A stretch of DNA of 60,000 bases, taken from Adiantum capillus-veneris. Taxonomy: Eukaryota > Streptophyta > Polypodiopsida > Polypodiales > Pteridaceae. The position numbers and the translations under genes are program-made. The notes beneath the pieces were generated by a model. It did no database searches. It saw only the letters and a list, made by a program, of their open reading frames with translations, and was not told the origin of the DNA. Below, piece after piece: positions 23,656-33,618 of this stretch (within the stretch, counting starts at the first letter, position 1; each line of letters begins with the position of its first letter). Location of the stretch: the NCBI GenBank assembly GCA_014529385.2, contig CM043960.1:121493543-121553542 (forward strand), read 5' to 3'.

Positions 23656-24903
23656 TCAACCGCCGGGGTCAAACACCTGACATTGATCCTGTACATCCAC
23701 CTGTAACATGCTCACATAGTGCCATACCAGGGCACATACCCAACTGCATAGCCAAACTGCCATCAACATGATTCTACCACTCCAAGCACTCCCTGGCAAA
23801 CTATCCACTCGCAACCAAGCACCTCCAAGAACACCAAATAGAGCACTATTGTGCTCAACCAACACTCTCGGCATATCTGCATCATCACTCGTACCAAACA
23901 GACCTAACATATTTGACCCGCCCTCCCATCCATGTAAAGCTAGATCCTCATCTAACAGATCCTGTACCTGCTCAACAGCCCATTGCATAGCCGCTTTTAT
24001 CAGTATCCCTTTCAACCACCATTCACAAATCCCTTTAGAAAGCTCGGACACAATTTGGGAATCTATATTCTCTGCCACCACAGAGTGCGCTTGCTGCATA
24101 GGAAGCACCTCTACCTTTGGCTCCATGCTTGCCTTCTCATCTGCATTGCACTCAATCCAAACATCGTCAAGATCCCCCTTATCAATCGGCCCTTCAAGGT
24201 CTACCAACACCACCTGCATGTCGGCTTCTATCACCTGTTCTCCAAGCATCTCTTCTACTGTTGCATCATGCTCCATCAAGGAAGAGAGAAACTCATTCTC
24301 TATTGCCTTATCCTCATTTTCTCCCATAGGAAAGGTTGCTCCATCCCTCCTAGCAAAGCTCTGCACCTGTTGTACCACTATCGCACACTCCACCGCCACT
24401 TTCATCAGCATGTCCATTAACATGGCACCGCACATCACCTTCACCTGCATATCATCATCTGTAGACTCGGGCTCCTCCACTTGGTCTCCACCGAACATAA
24501 CGGTTTGCACTGATCCTTGCTCTTCACATGCATTTACCGCATCTCCACTCACTTGCAAGAGATCAAACTCATCATAACTGGACTGAGACGACCCGGTCTC
24601 CCAACTTGTGTCAACATCCAAAGAGCTACTTTCACTTGGCTCAACCCCGCTCTCTGTCTCAAGCTCGGGAATCTCCCCTAGCTTCATCGTTTCGATCTCA
24701 TCTACAAACCGAACCCTTTGACCTTTACCACCCTCTAATGGAGCTTCTACCACCATACCTTGACTTGGCAACACATCCTTTGCCCGAGCAGGAACCACCT
24801 GTATATCTTCCACAATCGGAGCCGCTCTAGCTGGCATCCTCTGCATAGGAACCACCCTGTCTTTCTGTAGCCAAAGAACTCTCGGTTCCTCTCGCACATG
24901 CAC
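23656..24903 (-). CDS. Element D acidic C-terminal extension of gag, unknown function
   Basis: This is a 415-codon open frame with no lesion, in the same frame as the gag fragment upstream and separated from it by a single TAA at 24904. The product is strongly acidic (many Glu/Asp, Ser-rich stretch near residues 85-125). It contains two similar amphipathic or hydrophobic segments (MLMKVAVECAIVVQQVQ near residue 165 and GILIKAAMQWAVEQVQ near 305). Near residues 378-400 there is a strongly hydrophobic segment (MLMAVWLCSWVCALVWHYV) that could span a membrane. I recognise no family. It could be a gag tail, an env-like remnant or a new domain. The ATG may be incidental if the TAA arose by mutation. 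Confidence 0.6.
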   Translation of the reverse strand: MHVREEPRVLWLQKDRVVPMQRMPARAAPIVEDIQVVPARAKDVLPSQGMVVEAPLEGGKGQRVRFVDEIETMKLGEIPELETESGVEPSESSSLDVDTSWETGSSQSSYDEFDLLQVSGDAVNACEEQGSVQTVMFGGDQVEEPESTDDDMQVKVMCGAMLMDMLMKVAVECAIVVQQVQSFARRDGATFPMGENEDKAIENEFLSSLMEHDATVEEMLGEQVIEADMQVVLVDLEGPIDKGDLDDVWIECNADEKASMEPKVEVLPMQQAHSVVAENIDSQIVSELSKGICEWWLKGILIKAAMQWAVEQVQDLLDEDLALHGWEGGSNMLGLFGTSDDADMPRVLVEHNSALFGVLGGAWLRVDSLPGSAWSGRIMLMAVWLCSWVCALVWHYVSMLQVDVQDQCQVFDPGG

Positions 24904-25520
24904 TTATCTTTGCACCATCCTTGGCTCGGCTACCACTGCATCAACCTGCTTTGGCATCACAACACCTTGCAGACCCTGCCTAGCTTCACGCTTCTTGAGA
25001 ATCTTCTTGGTCCGCCCTTTCGCTAGAGCCACCGCTTCTTCGTATGACACTGGGCCATCTATCTCCACCTTGTCTCTTACTTCTTCATGGAGGCAATCCA
25101 AAAACTTGCTCAGTTTTAAAAACCCAACATTCTCAGCAGCAGTTACCTTTATCAGCTTTCCCCAAAGGACTTCGAACTCCCACTTGAACGCTTGAAAATC
25201 ACCTTCCAAGATTTGCTTCAAATTGTCTTCTCTTTACTTCATCCAGCTGCGCATCTGCTACATATTTGCTTCGAAAAGCCACTTCCAGTGCTTCATGATC
25301 CACCTTTTTCTCATTAGGCAGGCCATCAAACCATAGCCTCGCTTTACCATGAACCAGAAGAGGAAACACCTATACCGCACCTTCTTCTCTCGACAAACCA
25401 CTTTCCAGCACGAACAATCCATAGTCTTGGAGCCAAGTTCCTGCATCTTCGACCCCAGTGAAAATGGGAAATCCCGTCCAAGCCATTACTTCTATAGCAG
25501 CACCTGCTCTTCAAAGGCCG
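24904..25520 (-). pseudogene. Element D gag-like domain
   Basis: This is a Ty3-type gag core on the minus strand in two or three frames. Motifs include ARLWFDGLPNEKKVDHEAL near 25290-25345 and, after a frameshift near 25225, FKWEFEVLWGKL, LSKFLDCLHEEVRDKV and YEEAVALAKGRTKK (25221-24904). A further break occurs near 25380. Gag would assemble the particle that packages the element's RNA. No CCHC knuckle is seen downstream; the acidic extension stands in its place. Confidence 0.75.
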
Positions 25521-25580
25521 CACCTTTGGTATCACCAAAATCACCGCTTTGACTTCAACTAGGAGCATCAGTGCGCTCCT

Positions 25581-25594
25581 CCGTGGGGGCACCA
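25581..25594 (-). other. Element D putative primer binding site
   Basis: The minus strand reads TGGTGCCCCCACGG starting five bases inside the right LTR. It begins with the obligatory TGG and is followed by a GC-rich stretch as expected for a tRNA 3' end. I cannot name the tRNA; it is not initiator Met. Confidence 0.5.
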
Positions 25595-25599
25595 GAAGA

Positions 25600-27651
25600 T
25601 GGAGAGGGGGAATGGGGAACACACCCGACACACACGCAACTGCCGCTATATAGCTCAGGGTATTCACAGCACCCCTGTCCTCTCGAAAACACCTTCAAAA
25701 AAAGACAATTCACACTAGGAGGGCCTCGCCTGCACTTCGCCCAACACACACACGCGTTGCACAATCCTCAGACAGCTACCACACCGATCTTGCCCGCTTT
25801 GAGCTCTTCCACAACTCAACACCTCTCTCTCTTTCTCTCTCACACACACAGGGGGCCCGGGGGGCGCACACGCTCACACACACCGGCACCATACACCTTG
25901 GAGACGAGCAAAGAAGAAAGGGGGGAAGGGGGAGAGACGACGCCAAAATCGCTAATGATAGCTTCTCCTTCAAACCAAAAACACATGTACAAGACCCATG
26001 TAGTCTGCTCTTGGTCGCAACAAGGCCATCACCTGCTTCATACAGAGGGGCACACACCTCCCTCGATCAAACCGAAAACCGTCGGCACACACATCGACGA
26101 GCAAAACTCATCACTCGATTCGCATCGGCGACAACTCCTCCTCTCGGTAGCCTTCGCTGGCTACCTCTCCTGCAAGGTCTTCGCCCCTTCAAGCCGCGTC
26201 ACGACGATCCACCATCGTGTGCAGCTTCGACTCCTCGAGCGCAAGAAGAAACCTCTTCTCTCGCCATTCTTTTCCTTCTTTCCTCCACTTCTCCCTTTCC
26301 CTTGTTTGCCGCCTTCTTCGCAAGGTGCTCGCTCTTTCAGGTTGCCTCACGAAAAACACCTTGCATGCTGGCTTCGACTGTCGAACACGCGAAAAAAACC
26401 CTTCCACCTTTTTCCATGTCTCTCCTCTTCCTCTTTCTTCTAAAGCCTCCAAACTCCTTTCCTGCTCCCCTCCAAAAAAAACCCGTCGCCCTCTTTTTTT
26501 TTCCTCCCCTCCTAGTTTCCACAAGGAAAGAAACAAAAAACTTTCTTTTTTTAGCCATGGCGCCGGGCGCCACTACAGCCTAGGCTTCTTTTTTTTGTGA
26601 ATTCTTCTTCTTTTGCTTTTGAGCAAACTCCACCCAATGCTAAGGGGTCACTCTTTTCCCTTTGAACTTATAGCCTAGAACTTTCCTATCATCGTCTCGC
26701 ATGTGGTCGGTGCTCCGTGTGCCCGGGCTTTCTGAACCCCTCTTTCACCAAGCCGCTCCGGCCAAACCCAAACCTCGAAAACTTTTCCGCTGTAGGTCAG
26801 TTCACCCCTTCGAACACCAAGCTGTAAGTGGTAAAAAGAATTGAGTTGTATCCTTGTCACAATATCCTACTGCCAAGCCGCAAAGCCCGGATGGAAGTTT
26901 GCATCGCCAACTTGCTTCAACACAATCACCATCGCTTCTCGACTCTTCCAGGCTCGCAATCCGAGGCATTACCCAAAACGGAAAAAAACATATTTCGCCT
27001 TTCACTGCCCACGGCTCCAAACTTCATCTCGCTGTATTTGACCGACCGAGTATCCGATGGACGTGCGGTCGACTCGCGCTGACTCCACATAGCGAACACT
27101 ATGACCGAGAACCTTGGCGAGGCCCAAAATATACAAAACGGCACATCCTCCAATGCAGCCAAGTGGGCTCAGACCCGATCCCCGAAAAATCTTCAAACGG
27201 CCATAACTTTATATCCATAGCTCTGATTTGCAATCCGAGAAGACATGCATGCTCCGTAACTCGAGATTTACACATGTATGCACTGACATCAGTCCGGGCC
27301 ACCTGTCCCTAGCTGCCCTGTCTGTCCGGGATCTGCTACACACTCTAGCTTTAAACCGTAATATCTTGCACACCGAGGCTCCGTTTGACGAGCTGTCTGG
27401 ACGAGCTTCTAGAGCATCTTGAACACCACATTTCAGTACACAAAACCATCACTTCGGACACATGAGGCCACCGTCCAATTTAGCGCCTGGCAGCACACCC
27501 TTGGCTAACTAATCTATCATGTGCATACATTTCCGCTACCCTTTGGATGCCTAGGGCCTTGGCACCTGCCCTAGCCTTCTGCACTACAGTCACATGCTGG
27601 CTCTGCCTGGCATAGACCATCTCCTAGCTCGGACCAACCTTAGCTGCACCA
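25600..27651 (-). repeat. Element D 5' LTR (right copy)
   Basis: This 2,052-bp partner of 21458-23479 is a little longer, mainly because of a short insertion near 27345-27375. The antisense frame seen in the left LTR is also open here (25571-26443, 290 codons). Confidence 0.9.
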
Positions 27652-28555
27652 ACGTTAGCACAACGAGAACTCACCTAACAAGATTTGTCAACTAAGGACG
27701 AAGCTCGACCCACAGGCGCGTGGAAGCAAGCATAGGATGTCAATTTACACTCGGCTGACTCCTAACTAATTCCTACAGAGGTCTCTACCCAATGTCTAAG
27801 CTACAGCCTTCAGCAGTGCATAAGAGGAAACTTCTTACAATGCTTTCTAGAGCCGAACATCCATCAACAATCTCGAAACGCCACAGAACTTGAAGGAGAC
27901 CCTACTACCACCAATAGGTCGCTCTCCCTAAGGTCTATGAACCAAAACCCTAACCCAAAACACCTGGTGCAGAATCACGTAGGATGTTTGGCCGAAATTT
28001 GTAGGACTTCATTTTCGAAATCTAAAGTGCATAATGTGTAGCTCTACTCATTGCGAACGCGTGGATATGCTGCAATGCAAAATCGGACAACATATGCTCA
28101 CTGAATCACCAGATGAATCTCGTAGATGGAGCTCGCAAAACCGGACCATATGCGCGCAATGTAGGTATTGGCACATAGCTCTCTTCGGAGGCAACACGTT
28201 GCACTTCTCTGCACTCGATTCCGACCACCAGTGCACGCGTAGCGTCAAGATGAAGCTCTCACTCTCTCTTGTACACAGTACGCTCACTCACTGACTTCAA
28301 ACTTTTTTAAAATGACAAAAGGTTTTTCATTAAGGTCAATAAGTGGTATAAATACCTTACAATTCTCAAACCCTAATGTTCCAATTTAACCATCTACTCA
28401 ATCTAAGTGTTAAAACTGGGATACAATCTGGAAACTTCTGTATGCCCCAATATTTACAAAGGTGAAATGTCGGGTTTTCTCAATAAATGAATAATTACAA
28501 AAAATAATAATCTGCCAAGCAGTCATTTTCCATAGGGTGTGTCCCGCTTCTAACA
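27652..28555 (-). repeat. Element C 3' LTR, main fragment
   Basis: This matches 54814-55694 in the right LTR and ends in CCCGCTTCTAACA. It carries the segment ACGTAGGATGTTTGG near 27978, a half-site related to the internal palindromes. Confidence 0.92.
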
Positions 28556-28568
28556 CTCCCCCCTCCTT
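28556..28568 (-). other. Element C polypurine tract
   Basis: The minus strand reads AAGGAGGGGGGAG directly before the LTR start TGTTAGAAGC. It is a textbook purine tract at the 3' LTR and fixes the orientation of C. Confidence 0.9.
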
Positions 28569-28606
28569 GCTCATGTCGTCCCCGACATGGCTGTTGAGCT
28601 GCTTCT

Positions 28607-31600
28607 TCATCTTAGGCTTTCTCTCATCTTGAGCAGTGACTCATATCTTGCATGTTGAGCCAGTAGTGTCGGGCCGAATATGTCAGTGCTGATTGTGAAG
28701 AAGCCGATGTAGAAAGATTCTTCAAAGGCCTGGAGGTGATAGGATGGAAAAAACATGATCCTTTGATACAATGCATGTATCACCTCCTTGGAAGGCTGAC
28801 CAAACAGATTGTATGCACATCTATATGTATCTTGAAAGAAGAAGATACTATCTGTCGCCTGGCCTGGTTTGAACGTCTCGAAGACTACCAAAAGTGTTTT
28901 GCAAATCTTTCTCATTATAATGCAAGATAGGCCAGGCGAGCCAGTGAACAATTTGATGGCACCCGTTAGGGTTTTCACCATGTATTGAACACTTATTCTC
29001 TCGCTTGCCTTCAAGACTAGTAGCTTCGGATAGTTTAGCCAAGCAGGTTGGCTTCTTTGCAATAGCTCATGGGCCTTCCACATCCGCATCCTTGGTAGAG
29101 GGCAGAAACTTAAGTTGTCTCTGATGACTTTTGGTGCCTCTACCAGATGGATTAGGTGCTGTGGATATTTTGTCAACCATGCCTTTCTCCACTGGGTTGA
29201 GAGTCGACTATCAACTTTACCCCTTCAGGCTTGGAGATGTCTGATGTGTACAGTGGCACTGTTGGCTCTTCTCTGATTCTTCTGTTGATTGTGGCGGCTT
29301 CGTACTTTAGCAGAGGATATGGGAGAGAGGGCTATAGCCATTCACATCGAAGGTTGCTAGCGTCTATCTTCTGAATCGTCATTGATTTAAAGACCCTCTG
29401 CTCCCATTCCAAGGCTTCTTTGGCCGTGTCTCTGATTTCCGCTTCTATGGCCTTCCGCAGCTTCTCTTCTTCTTCTTGTGTCAGATCTTGTGTCTCTTGA
29501 GAGGGTCCTACAAGGATTTCCTCTTGCATGGGTGTGTCCACACGATCTGCCACATTCTCTAAATCTATTCCTTCCATGGCTGCTGGCCCGATGCTGAACT
29601 GCTCTTCTGTCTGCTGGCCTCTCAGCTCTTCTATTTGCTTTTGGAATGTCTGCTTTTTTGCTTCAGCTTGCTCTCCCATATTCACAAGAAGGTCGTTCAA
29701 ATCGGCATTTATCTTCTCCGCCTCCTCAAGCTTTAGCTTGATGGTTTCTAGCTCATTCTGCATTGCCTTGTGCTCTTCTTCCATGCGAGTTTGCATGACA
29801 ACAACTGACCCCTTGGCCATCATCAACCTCTGCTTTTTCTCTAAGGTCAACTCCTTTTGAAGCTCTTTCATCTACTCTTCATAAAGCTGATTCTCTGAAG
29901 TGGTGTGAGTCGAGCTAGTTGCTCTGACTCTGGCTGGAGATGCCCGTAGCCGTTGGATGGTTTGATCTTTAACTTTAATCTGGTCCTTGAGCTCAATGAC
30001 CTCATCCTAGCTAGCTTATTGCTCCATTTCTGCCTTCTCTTTGGCATTCCACATGGCTTCCACTTCCTTGGACTCTTCAGCAAGTTGTAGGGTTAGGTTG
30101 TCCCTTTCCCTCTCTGCATCTGTCAATGACTTGCTGAGTTTTCTGTACTCGTCTTCAGCTCCATGCAGTCTTTGAGCTGCTGCCTAATTATCTCTTTCCA
30201 TCTCTTGGAATCTTTGCAATGCCTTTGCCAGACTGGCTTGCAGCTCTGCTTCTCTCTCTATATGCCTTTGGCTTTGTTTTTGTAGAGTGTCGACTTCAGA
30301 CTTAATCTGCACTTTAGTGGCTTTGAGATTAGCCATCTCACTTTCCGTGGCCATTGATTGTGCCCTGAGCCCGGTTAGCTTGGTCATCACCACATCCCAA
30401 TCATTGGTGGGTGGTTGCAGGTCCACTGTATCAGTGGCTATATCTTTTAGCTCCACTAACCGTCCGCAGGCTCTGCATCTGTTCTTTGGGCCTTGTGCTT
30501 TCCAAGTCAAAGGCGATTGTGGATGCCTCTTCTTTTGAATATCCAGCAGCTAGTAGATCTAGAAATGTGTTAAACCTTGCTTCATTTGGCTCTGGCTGCT
30601 CACTTTTGGGCTTAGCTTCTTCTTTTTGCTCTTGCTCTTGGCTCTGTTCTTGCCTTGAATCTTCTTGATCTTCAGATTTGTCTAGCTCCTCCTTTTGTTG
30701 AGTTTGTGGAGGGCTATGAGGAGGTGGTGATGGCGGTGGGCTTGACTCCGGACTGGACGGTGGAGTTGCCGGCTTTTTCTTGAAGTCCCTGTCCGCCTTT
30801 GTCTTTCTCTCTCTCTCTTGGCCTTCCTGCTCTTCAAGCAGTTGCCGTCAGACTTCATCCACTTCTGCTTCTGTAAATGATACATTTGGGATATTTTCTG
30901 CAGTAGCATCCAGTATTTCAAAATTCTTAATATAATCTTCAAATCTGTCTCTGTGCACCCTTCGGGATGATCTCGACATGGTTTCCAATGATGGCTTCCA
31001 TAGCTCGCTCAAATGTCCCTCGAGGGCTCTTTCAGCTTTGAAGCTTTCCATTAGCCGCTCTAGCCGTTCCGCTTTCTGTGATTTTGTCTCTTTGACCGGC
31101 ACTTGGACACTCTCTTTCTTTCCTTTCTTCAACTCTGGCTGCTCCTCTTGCACGGTTTCTAACCGGCGTTTCAACCTTGTGGCAACTCTGGGTGCTTTGG
31201 GTTGTTCCTCTTTCTTATCTTCCTTGAGCCTTAGCTAGTCATTTTGTGATGGAGGGTCAGGCCATCTTCCCTTGGCGTGCAATGCCCCATATACCACTTT
31301 CGTGATCAACTCACCCGGCACAATGTAGGTGGGGTTCTTGTTGCCCATCTTCACCAGATTATCATGGACATAGGCAGCATAGTTGATCACCTTCGGCTTG
31401 CTCTTCTGCATTGCCCAGGTGAAGGTTGTGGCAATTGCTCCAGGCGTCATTCAATACTTTTGTTGTCTCTTTGTACACATGTGGAAATACTCGTTGTAAA
31501 GCTGACTCATGATGGCCACTTTGGGGTTTGCAATGTCTTCAAAGGTGTAGTTGCTCTTCTTTTCTGTGTACACCTTGACTTCATCTTGACGCTTTGTCAC

Positions 31601-32052
31601 ACTATCCCCTTTCTTGGAGAGGTCTAGTGCAGCTGCCACTACTTCTCTGTGATTACAATCAAAGTGTCCGGCTTGCCCTGCAGATTCGTAACTCTGGCCA
31701 CTCCATCTTCTTTGATTGTAGTCACAAATTCCCATACTCTTTTTATGTCAATTCCTGCCGGCACAGCTTCAAAATAATTGTGGAGATCTATCTTCTCCAG
31801 GTACTTTTCCATCTTGCTTCTGACAAACTCATTGAGCTCCCGCGGTGGCATGGGTAGCTCTATTACATTTCCTTCGGTGTCTTTGAACACGCCTTGGTAG
31901 ATCTTCAGATCATTTGACTCTAGCAAGTCCTCTTGAATCCACGCGCTGGTTGGATTTAGAGTTCCTTCTGGGATTACAAACGGCTCTACTTCTTCCAAGT
32001 AATCTTTTATGGTCATCCTCTTCTTCTTTGCCGGTGATTTTGCGACTGCCAT
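28607..32052 (-). pseudogene. Element C 3' extra ORF (env position), unknown coiled-coil protein
   Basis: About 1,150 codons lie between pol and the 3' LTR in the sense direction. The start is ATG at 32050-32052 (MAVAKSPAKKKR, a basic N-terminus). An N-terminal block follows (MTIKDYLEEVEPFV). Then come a Lys/Glu-rich segment near 30850-31170, a Pro/Ser-rich stretch near 30700-30790, a Gln/Glu-rich run, and long heptad-like helices (30184-30510; 29600-29871, for example MQNELETIKLKLEEAEKI). A C-terminal block (28607-29176) has aromatic-rich motifs such as FPSYHLQAFEESFYIGFF. Lesions: frameshift near 31640, TAA near 31450, TAG near 31228, a stop near 30845, and shifts near 30500, 29870 and 29200. 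It occupies the place of env-like ORFs in Athila-type elements, but I see no signal peptide or membrane segment and recognise no family. Confidence 0.65.
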
Positions 32053-32217
32053 AGATCCAGTTGCACTCAGTACTCTGAAGTTAGCATTTTTTCCATATCA
32101 GCTGAGAAACTGAGTTTTGACTATCCAAATGACTTGAAAATTGAAAATAAAACTTAAAAGGAACTTGGGCAACCCTGCATGTGCTCACAGTATGATTCTG
32201 GACAAAATTTATCATTT

Positions 32218-33096
32218 AGACATCCTACGCGTAGTATGTCTTTTTCATCAGTTTTTGGTGATACTTGGCAGATTTGTGGTCCTTGGCCTTTGCAACATGG
32301 CTATATGATTGGAATTGGGTTTGGGCATCAAAAAGTGCATTTTTGGGCAGATTCAGGCTTTAGGCTCACAAATTGGGTTGGATGTCTGCGACAAGTGGCA
32401 AATGATATCCAAATGGGTTGAAATTTGATATATGGGCTCCTTGCACCATGGTAATGGCTTCCATGATGTCATTTCTTGCATAGAAGTTCAAAAACATGCT
32501 AGAGACATCCTACGCGTAGGATGTCTTTTTCATCAAATTAGCTTGAGATTTGTTATGTGGGTAGCTCTTGGCCTGTGGAACATGGCCATGCTCTTGGATT
32601 TTGATTTGGACAAGATTTGGTGTTGGTAAGACCATGTGTAGTGTTTTTGGGCTCAAAAAATGTATCTTGGAGGTGTTGGGGATTAAAAATGATTAGAATG
32701 GCTTCAAACTTGATATATGAGCTCTTGAAGGTGATATAAAAAGATTTGGATTTGAAAAACACCCTCTGTAGGCCAATAATGTCAAATAGACATCCTACGC
32801 GTAGGATGTCTACTTCATCATTTTTTGCAGGTGACCACACAGATTGGTTGGCAATGTGCTCATGAATGAATTGTGAAAGTTTCAGGTGATTTGGACAAGT
32901 TTTGGTAGGTCTATGGCCCATTATTGCCTCTATGTACTAACTTTGCGTTTTTTTATGCATATGAGGTCAATTTTGGTCCAAATGTGATGAAACTTGGTGG
33001 CTAGCATGTAAAGGCTATTCAAAAAATGTGTGTGATGAAAAATGTTGGGTTTTGTGCCCAGAAATGGCCTTGAGACATCCTACGCGTAGGATGTCT
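32218..33096. repeat. Array of four 24-bp palindromes at exact 285-bp period
   Basis: The palindrome AGACATCCTACG followed by its reverse complement starts at 32218, 32503, 32788 and 33073, each exactly 285 bp apart. Three copies are perfect; the first has one mismatch (GTAGTATG). The 261-bp spacers are related but much diverged: for example TTGATATATG(G/A)GCTC recurs at the same offset in the first two, with a weaker match in the third. The array lies just upstream, in element orientation, of the 3' extra ORF at 32052. The centre ACGCGT fits the CGCG-box consensus bound by plant CAMTA factors, but that is only a motif match. Confidence 0.9.
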
Positions 33097-33618
33097 CCTG
33101 ATGAAATTTTTGTGGAGATTGCTACAGGTGCGTGCCCTTAGTCCCCCTGAGTCCGTTTTAAGCCTAATTTCAACAAAAAAGTCAAATAGATAGAAAGTAA
33201 CTCCCTGTGTGGATTTCAGAGCCTCTGAGCCGTTTTCTGACTTTTGGAGTGCTTTTTGGCGATGAAATTTCTTGATGTTGGTCTCCATAGCTTCCCGATC
33301 CCTTGGGGATCCTTGCCGTATAGTTTTTGTCGACTTCCGCTTCATCGGAGCTCAGTTCGGCAATTTGTCGCTCTAGAAGCACCCGTGGTTGCATTTACAT
33401 GTCTTCGATGACTTGTGGTGGTCTACCACCATAGGACTTGGTTGTTGATGGTCTAGGAAAGCCGCTCGTGAAGTTTGGTTGCAAACGGATATGCGGTTTG
33501 GCCGCGAGAGCTATTTGACGCTTTGTGTGTCTGATGCCGTTTCTGAAGTTTAGTGCCGATTCGGGTCACCTTTTGGTCATGTGGGCTACATAGACTTGTC
33601 GAGCATGTCGAGATGCTC
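33097..33618. other. Element C spacer
   Basis: This lies between the palindrome array and the tandem duplication. A 70-codon minus frame at 33182-33394 is hydrophilic and unconvincing. I see no further supported feature. Confidence 0.4.

Larger units (their letters stand above)
21458..27651 (-). mobile_element. Element D: short gag-only (non-autonomous) LTR element
   Basis: Two 2.0-kb LTRs (21458-23479 and 25600-27651) flank only 2.1 kb of internal sequence. Ends are TGGAGAG...GCACCA. The target duplication is ACGT (21454-21457 and 27652-27655), or ACGTT if the first T is not counted. A purine tract and a gag-like frame, both on the minus strand, set the orientation. There is no RT, RNase H or integrase, so mobilisation would need enzymes in trans, as in LARD-type elements. 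It is inserted in element C's left LTR. Confidence 0.9.

Noticed and set aside
21458-27651. Element D as a tandem duplication of host sequence rather than an LTR element
   Set aside because: The repeats are terminal and flanked by a short target duplication, and the internal side has a PPT and a gag core.
28607-29176. The C-terminal part of the 3' ORF as a viral-type envelope protein
   Set aside because: I found no signal peptide, clear transmembrane span or fusion-peptide-like segment; only its position is env-like.
32218-33096. A CRISPR-like array, because a short palindromic repeat recurs at a regular period
   Set aside because: Spacers are 261 bp and related to each other, the locus is inside a plant LTR element, and there are no cas genes.
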